Shown here: positions 61,204 to 64,000 of the stretch, piece after piece | Layout of the letters: the number at the start of each line of letters is the position of its first letter | Position numbering within the stretch: position 1 is the stretch's first letter | Source of the DNA: Eubacteriaceae bacterium | Lineage (GTDB): Bacteria > Bacillota > Clostridia > Lachnospirales > Lachnospiraceae | Length of the DNA stretch: 64,000 bases | Direction of reading: 5' to 3' | NCBI GenBank assembly: GCA_902363805.1 | Contig: CABJBF010000002.1 | Location: 186,001-250,000, forward strand | Notes under the pieces: model-generated | Told to the model about the DNA's origin: nothing | The model's input: only the letters and a program-made list of their open reading frames with translations | The model's database searches: none | Made by a program: the position numbers and the translations under genes

Positions 61204-62535
61204 TTAAATATAATGGTAAACTTTTCTTTTTCTAATTAAACATGTAACAGTTACGCACAATGTTAATAATTCTGCAATTGCTACTGAAATCCATATACCA
61301 TTTATTCCCAAAATCATAGGAAGAATAAGTACTACAGATAATTGGAATACAAGCGTTCTTAAAAACGAAATTGCAGCAGATATTAAACCGTTATTTAAAG
61401 CAGTAAAGAATGATGAACCAAATATATTAAAGCCATTAATTAAAAAAGCAAAGCAAAATATTTGGAAACCATGTTTAGTCATGAGAAATAGGTCAGCGTT
61501 ATAACCGACAAACAATTTGGCAAGAGGTCCTGCAATTAATTGTGCGATTACAAATAACATAATACCCCATGAGCCAATAAGACTAATGCTTTTCTTAAAT
61601 AAATTCTTTAGTTCATTATCATTTTTAGCTCCATAGTGAAAACTTATTATAGGAGCACTTCCAATAGAATAGCCTAGGAATATTGCAATAAATATAAAGT
61701 TAACATACATAATGGTTCCATATGCTGCAACACCGTTTTCCCCGGCAAATTTCATCAACTGAAAATTGTAGATAGAATTAACGATTGAGCTTGATAAATT
61801 TGTCATTAATTCAGAAGAACCATTTGTGCAGGTCTTAATCAATATTTTAAAATTGAAATGTGTTTTTCCTAATTTTAATTTACTGCTGTTTTTTCTTGAG
61901 AAATAAAAAATAGGGATAAGTCCACCGATGCATTCACCACAAACAGTAGCAAGAGCTGCACCTGCGAGACCAAAATTAAGAACAGCAATAAATAAAAAGT
62001 CAAGAATCATATTTGTTACACCCGCAGCTATAATAACAAATAAACCTAACTTTGGTTTCTCAGCAGTAACGAAAAAACTTTGAAAAACATTTTGCAACAT
62101 AAAAAACGTTAATGATGCAAAACTGATTCTTGCATATAAAACACAATTATTAAGTAATTCACCTTCGGCACCAAGGGCGGTTACAAGAGGTTTAACGAAA
62201 AAGAAACCTGAAAGTGAGAATAGTAAACCACCAATTAATGTAGCGTAAACGAGAAATGAAAAGTATTCATTTGCCTTTTCAGGTTCATTTTCACCAAGAG
62301 TTTTTGCAACAATGGCGCTGCCTCCGGTACCTATCATAAAACCAATGGCACTAAGTCCCATTAAAAGAGGCATAACAAGATTAATTGCTGCAAAAGCAGT
62401 TCGCCCAACAAAATTTGAAACAAATAAACCATCTACAACACCATAAATGGATGTAAAAATCATCATTATTATTGATGGTAGAACAAATTTTAATAATTTA
62501 TTTAATGTAAAATGATCTGATAATTGTATTTGCAT
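61204..62535 (-). CDS. MATE-family efflux transporter
   Basis: 443 residues, about 12 helices. N-terminus FTLNKLLKFVLPSIIMMIFTSIYGVVDGLFVSNFVGRTAFAAIN is typical of the MepA-like MATE group; a repeat half begins near CTNGSSELMTNLSSSIV. Ten bases after the MarR gene, with its own AAGGAG, it forms a two-gene operon with the regulator, a usual arrangement for an inducible drug exporter. It is distinct from the MATE protein at 22343. Substrate unknown. Confidence 0.92.
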   Translation of the reverse strand: MQIQLSDHFTLNKLLKFVLPSIIMMIFTSIYGVVDGLFVSNFVGRTAFAAINLVMPLLMGLSAIGFMIGTGGSAIVAKTLGENEPEKANEYFSFLVYATLIGGLLFSLSGFFFVKPLVTALGAEGELLNNCVLYARISFASLTFFMLQNVFQSFFVTAEKPKLGLFVIIAAGVTNMILDFLFIAVLNFGLAGAALATVCGECIGGLIPIFYFSRKNSSKLKLGKTHFNFKILIKTCTNGSSELMTNLSSSIVNSIYNFQLMKFAGENGVAAYGTIMYVNFIFIAIFLGYSIGSAPIISFHYGAKNDNELKNLFKKSISLIGSWGIMLFVIAQLIAGPLAKLFVGYNADLFLMTKHGFQIFCFAFLINGFNIFGSSFFTALNNGLISAAISFLRTLVFQLSVVLILPMILGINGIWISVAIAELLTLCVTVTCLIRKRKVYHYI

Positions 62536-62545
62536 TATAATCTCC

Positions 62546-62995
62546 TTATAGTTTTGACAATTCTTCTCTTAAAGCAGAATTGTATTTTCGGTATAATTTA
62601 AGCATTAATTCACATTCCTCATTTTTAAGAGAAGAAAAAGCGTTATTTTCCATTTCTATGACGGGATATATTTTTTCAGAAACAAATTGCTTCCCGGTTT
62701 CAGTTAAATAAATATACATTCCACGACCTTTTCCGGGTGTTAATGTAAGATAGCCCTGTTGTTCAAGTTTTCTGATTGATGAATTAACAGTTTGCTTAGG
62801 AAGACATGAAGAACGGCAAATATCGCGCTGCATACAACCGTCGCCGGCTTCGCAAAGATAATAAAATATATCAAAAATGCTGTCTGACATATTAAGCTTA
62901 ATTGCTAAATCATGATAAATATCATTAAAATCTTTGTAGATATGATTAAATTCGATGAGTGCAGGACTCATATTTGGATAATTATCTGTTTTCAT
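62546..62995 (-). CDS. MarR-family transcriptional regulator
   Basis: 149 residues. Winged helix-turn-helix DICRSSCLPKQTVNSSIRKL (recognition helix) and wing TLTPGKGRGMYIYLTETGK, with long N- and C-terminal helices for dimerisation. First gene of the operon with the MATE exporter. Its promoter carries a palindrome between -35 and -10, so autorepression relieved by a ligand is likely. Two Cys (CRSSC) in the DNA-binding region might also sense redox state. Confidence 0.92.
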   Translation of the reverse strand: MKTDNYPNMSPALIEFNHIYKDFNDIYHDLAIKLNMSDSIFDIFYYLCEAGDGCMQRDICRSSCLPKQTVNSSIRKLEQQGYLTLTPGKGRGMYIYLTETGKQFVSEKIYPVIEMENNAFSSLKNEECELMLKLYRKYNSALREELSKL

Positions 62996-63044
62996 TATTT
63001 ACCATCCTCTTCTTTAAATTTAAGTCTGATTTCGTACTCGTAGA

Positions 63045-63073
63045 AGTATAGTCCGATTACGGACTCGTGTCAA
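63045..63073 (-). promoter_or_regulatory. marR-MATE promoter with embedded operator
   Basis: On the minus strand TTGACA (63073-63068), 17-base spacer, TATACT (63050-63045). The spacer contains the perfect palindrome GTCCGATTACGGAC arms (63051-63064), an obvious MarR site. Confidence 0.88.
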
Positions 63074-63258
63074 GAGGAAAATTTAAGAAGGAGTTTAGCA
63101 ATTGAAATTAATGAAAGTGTGTTATAATGAGCATAAAAATGTATAAGTATTGGATAATTGTTAGAACTTTGTTGATTGAAGAGATGACGAATAAAAACAA
63201 GTAGTTTATTACAAATAAAAGTAATGTTTGTAATTATGAATATATGGTGGAGGATAAA

Positions 63259-63939
63259 ATGGTAATAGAATATTTACCTATCTTAGAACAAAAAGACAAT
63301 AAAATATTAACAATAGGAAAAATAGATAGAACAAAGGCACACACAAATCCGCCTGTTTTACATGCTACTTCAATTATTGTAGCTGTACTTCCTGATGGGA
63401 AAATAATTTTAACTGATAAAACAGAAAAACAAATAAAAAAAGGAAGGAATGTCAAAAAGAATAGTCATATATATGATACTTTCGGAGGACATATGACATA
63501 TGAAAGTGTTCCAAAAGATGAATTTGACACAGGATTAAGTATAGATACTTATAGAAAATGTGCCTATAAAGAATTATCAGAAGAACTTTTAAGATTAGAT
63601 AAAGATGGTAAAAGAAAAAAGTTTATACCTAAAATAGAGAGGTTTAAATTTGTAGGATTATATGGAATTGAAAATGACCATAACAAAGAAATTTCAGGAG
63701 TATTTGCATATTTTTTAGATGACTATGGTCCGTATGCATCTGAAGATACATTAATAACAAATGGAGAAGAAGAAAATATCATACAACCGATATGTGTAGT
63801 TGATTGGGAGAAACTAAACGCAATGTATACTAAAGGAAAAGAAAGAAATATATTCATTTCTGATGGAATAGGAAGAGTATTAGAAAAAGATAATGGAGAG
63901 ATTTTGAAAAAATGTATTTATGATAATTTGAAAATTTAA
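63259..63939 (+). CDS. Nudix-like hydrolase, large form
   Basis: 226 residues. Central Nudix-like segment: SIIVAVLPDGKIILTDKTEKQ, IYDTFGGHMTYES and AYKELSEELLRLD, i.e. GG...(insert)..ELSEEL in place of the classical GX5EX7REUXEE, so with an insertion of about 20 residues between the Gly and Glu parts. C-terminal VGLYGIENDHNKEISGVFAYF fits a Nudix sheet. The ATG at 63259 is five bases from GGAGG; ATG at 63244 overlaps that site. Substrate unknown, catalytic competence not certain. Confidence 0.65.
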   Translation: MVIEYLPILEQKDNKILTIGKIDRTKAHTNPPVLHATSIIVAVLPDGKIILTDKTEKQIKKGRNVKKNSHIYDTFGGHMTYESVPKDEFDTGLSIDTYRKCAYKELSEELLRLDKDGKRKKFIPKIERFKFVGLYGIENDHNKEISGVFAYFLDDYGPYASEDTLITNGEEENIIQPICVVDWEKLNAMYTKGKERNIFISDGIGRVLEKDNGEILKKCIYDNLKI

Positions 63940-63972
63940 TTATAAGTAAAATAAATATAGTTAGTAATTTTA

Positions 63973-64000
63973 GGAGAAAACAAAATGAACGAAGTTCATT
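63973..64000 (+). ncRNA. Probable 5' half of another leader RNA (copy C, cut by window end)
   Basis: GGAGAAAAC then AATGAAC (63984-63990), GAA loop, GTTCATT (63994-64000). It matches P1-5' and P2 of copy A at 17 of 18 positions in the P2 region. The rest is outside the window. Confidence 0.5.

Noticed and set aside
1..64000. CRISPR arrays, tRNA or rRNA genes
   Set aside because: I saw no regularly spaced repeats with unique spacers and no CCA-ending cloverleaf or rRNA words on either strand; a tRNAscan run would settle the tRNA point.

Overview
The window looks like chromosome from a low-GC Gram-positive anaerobe of the Clostridia, most likely a Lachnospiraceae-type gut bacterium. This is inferred from the strong A+T bias, the gap-pgk-tpiA-gpmI and secG-rnr-smpB gene orders, an FprA flavodiiron protein, a SpoVB-like flippase, small clostridial families of the DUF6472 and DUF3877 type, and secreted proteins with a Lys-rich Fn3-like tail. 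No 16S rRNA is present, so the assignment is not proven.

Layout. 0-8 kb: the end of an ABC exporter, a SpoVB-like flippase, a NifS-type cysteine desulfurase, an SGNH-MBOAT-SGNH cluster that looks like an envelope O-acylation system, and a PHP-family phosphatase. 8.4-16.3 kb: glycolytic block (gap, pgk, tpiA, a secreted beta-helix protein, gpmI, an enolase) with clear terminators between units. 16.4-25.3 kb: a decayed zinc-ribbon gene, secG, rnr, smpB, an aminotransferase, a small Cys protein, a PAP2 phosphatase, a MATE exporter, hflX and an unusual thioredoxin-like protein. 25.5-32.6 kb: DegV, a large anchored surface protein, a DUF3877-like protein, FprA, the remnant of a membrane protein, and a Lon-like AAA+ ATPase without protease domain.

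32.7-55.4 kb is an accessory island, almost entirely on the + strand. It holds small single-domain enzymes (GNATs, methyltransferases, P-loop kinases, nitrilase, Nudix), a defence cluster (DUF2971, a Schlafen-type AlbA_2 protein, a Gabija-like OLD nuclease plus UvrD helicase, a CoiA-like nuclease), transposase and toxin-antitoxin debris, and many reading frames each broken by one or two nonsense codons. Two copies of the last codons of tuf (EF-Tu) lie as direct repeats at 49.28 and 55.07 kb without an intact tuf gene, which suggests past integration or recombination at that site.

55.4-64 kb returns to ordinary chromosome: a candidate Mn2+ riboswitch with terminator before a P-type Ca/Mn ATPase, a secreted amidase, a MarR-MATE operon with a palindrome placed exactly between -35 and -10, and a Nudix protein.

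The most interesting signal is a recurring leader RNA. A helix with GGAAAC/GTTTCC-type strands encloses a variable AT-rich hairpin, followed by a second helix, then CAATACA and the Shine-Dalgarno. It stands before secG, fprA (on the minus strand) and the secreted amidase, and its 5' half seems to be present at the very end of the window. Its helices are kept while their sequences change, and the downstream genes are unrelated. I do not recognise it as a known riboswitch class.
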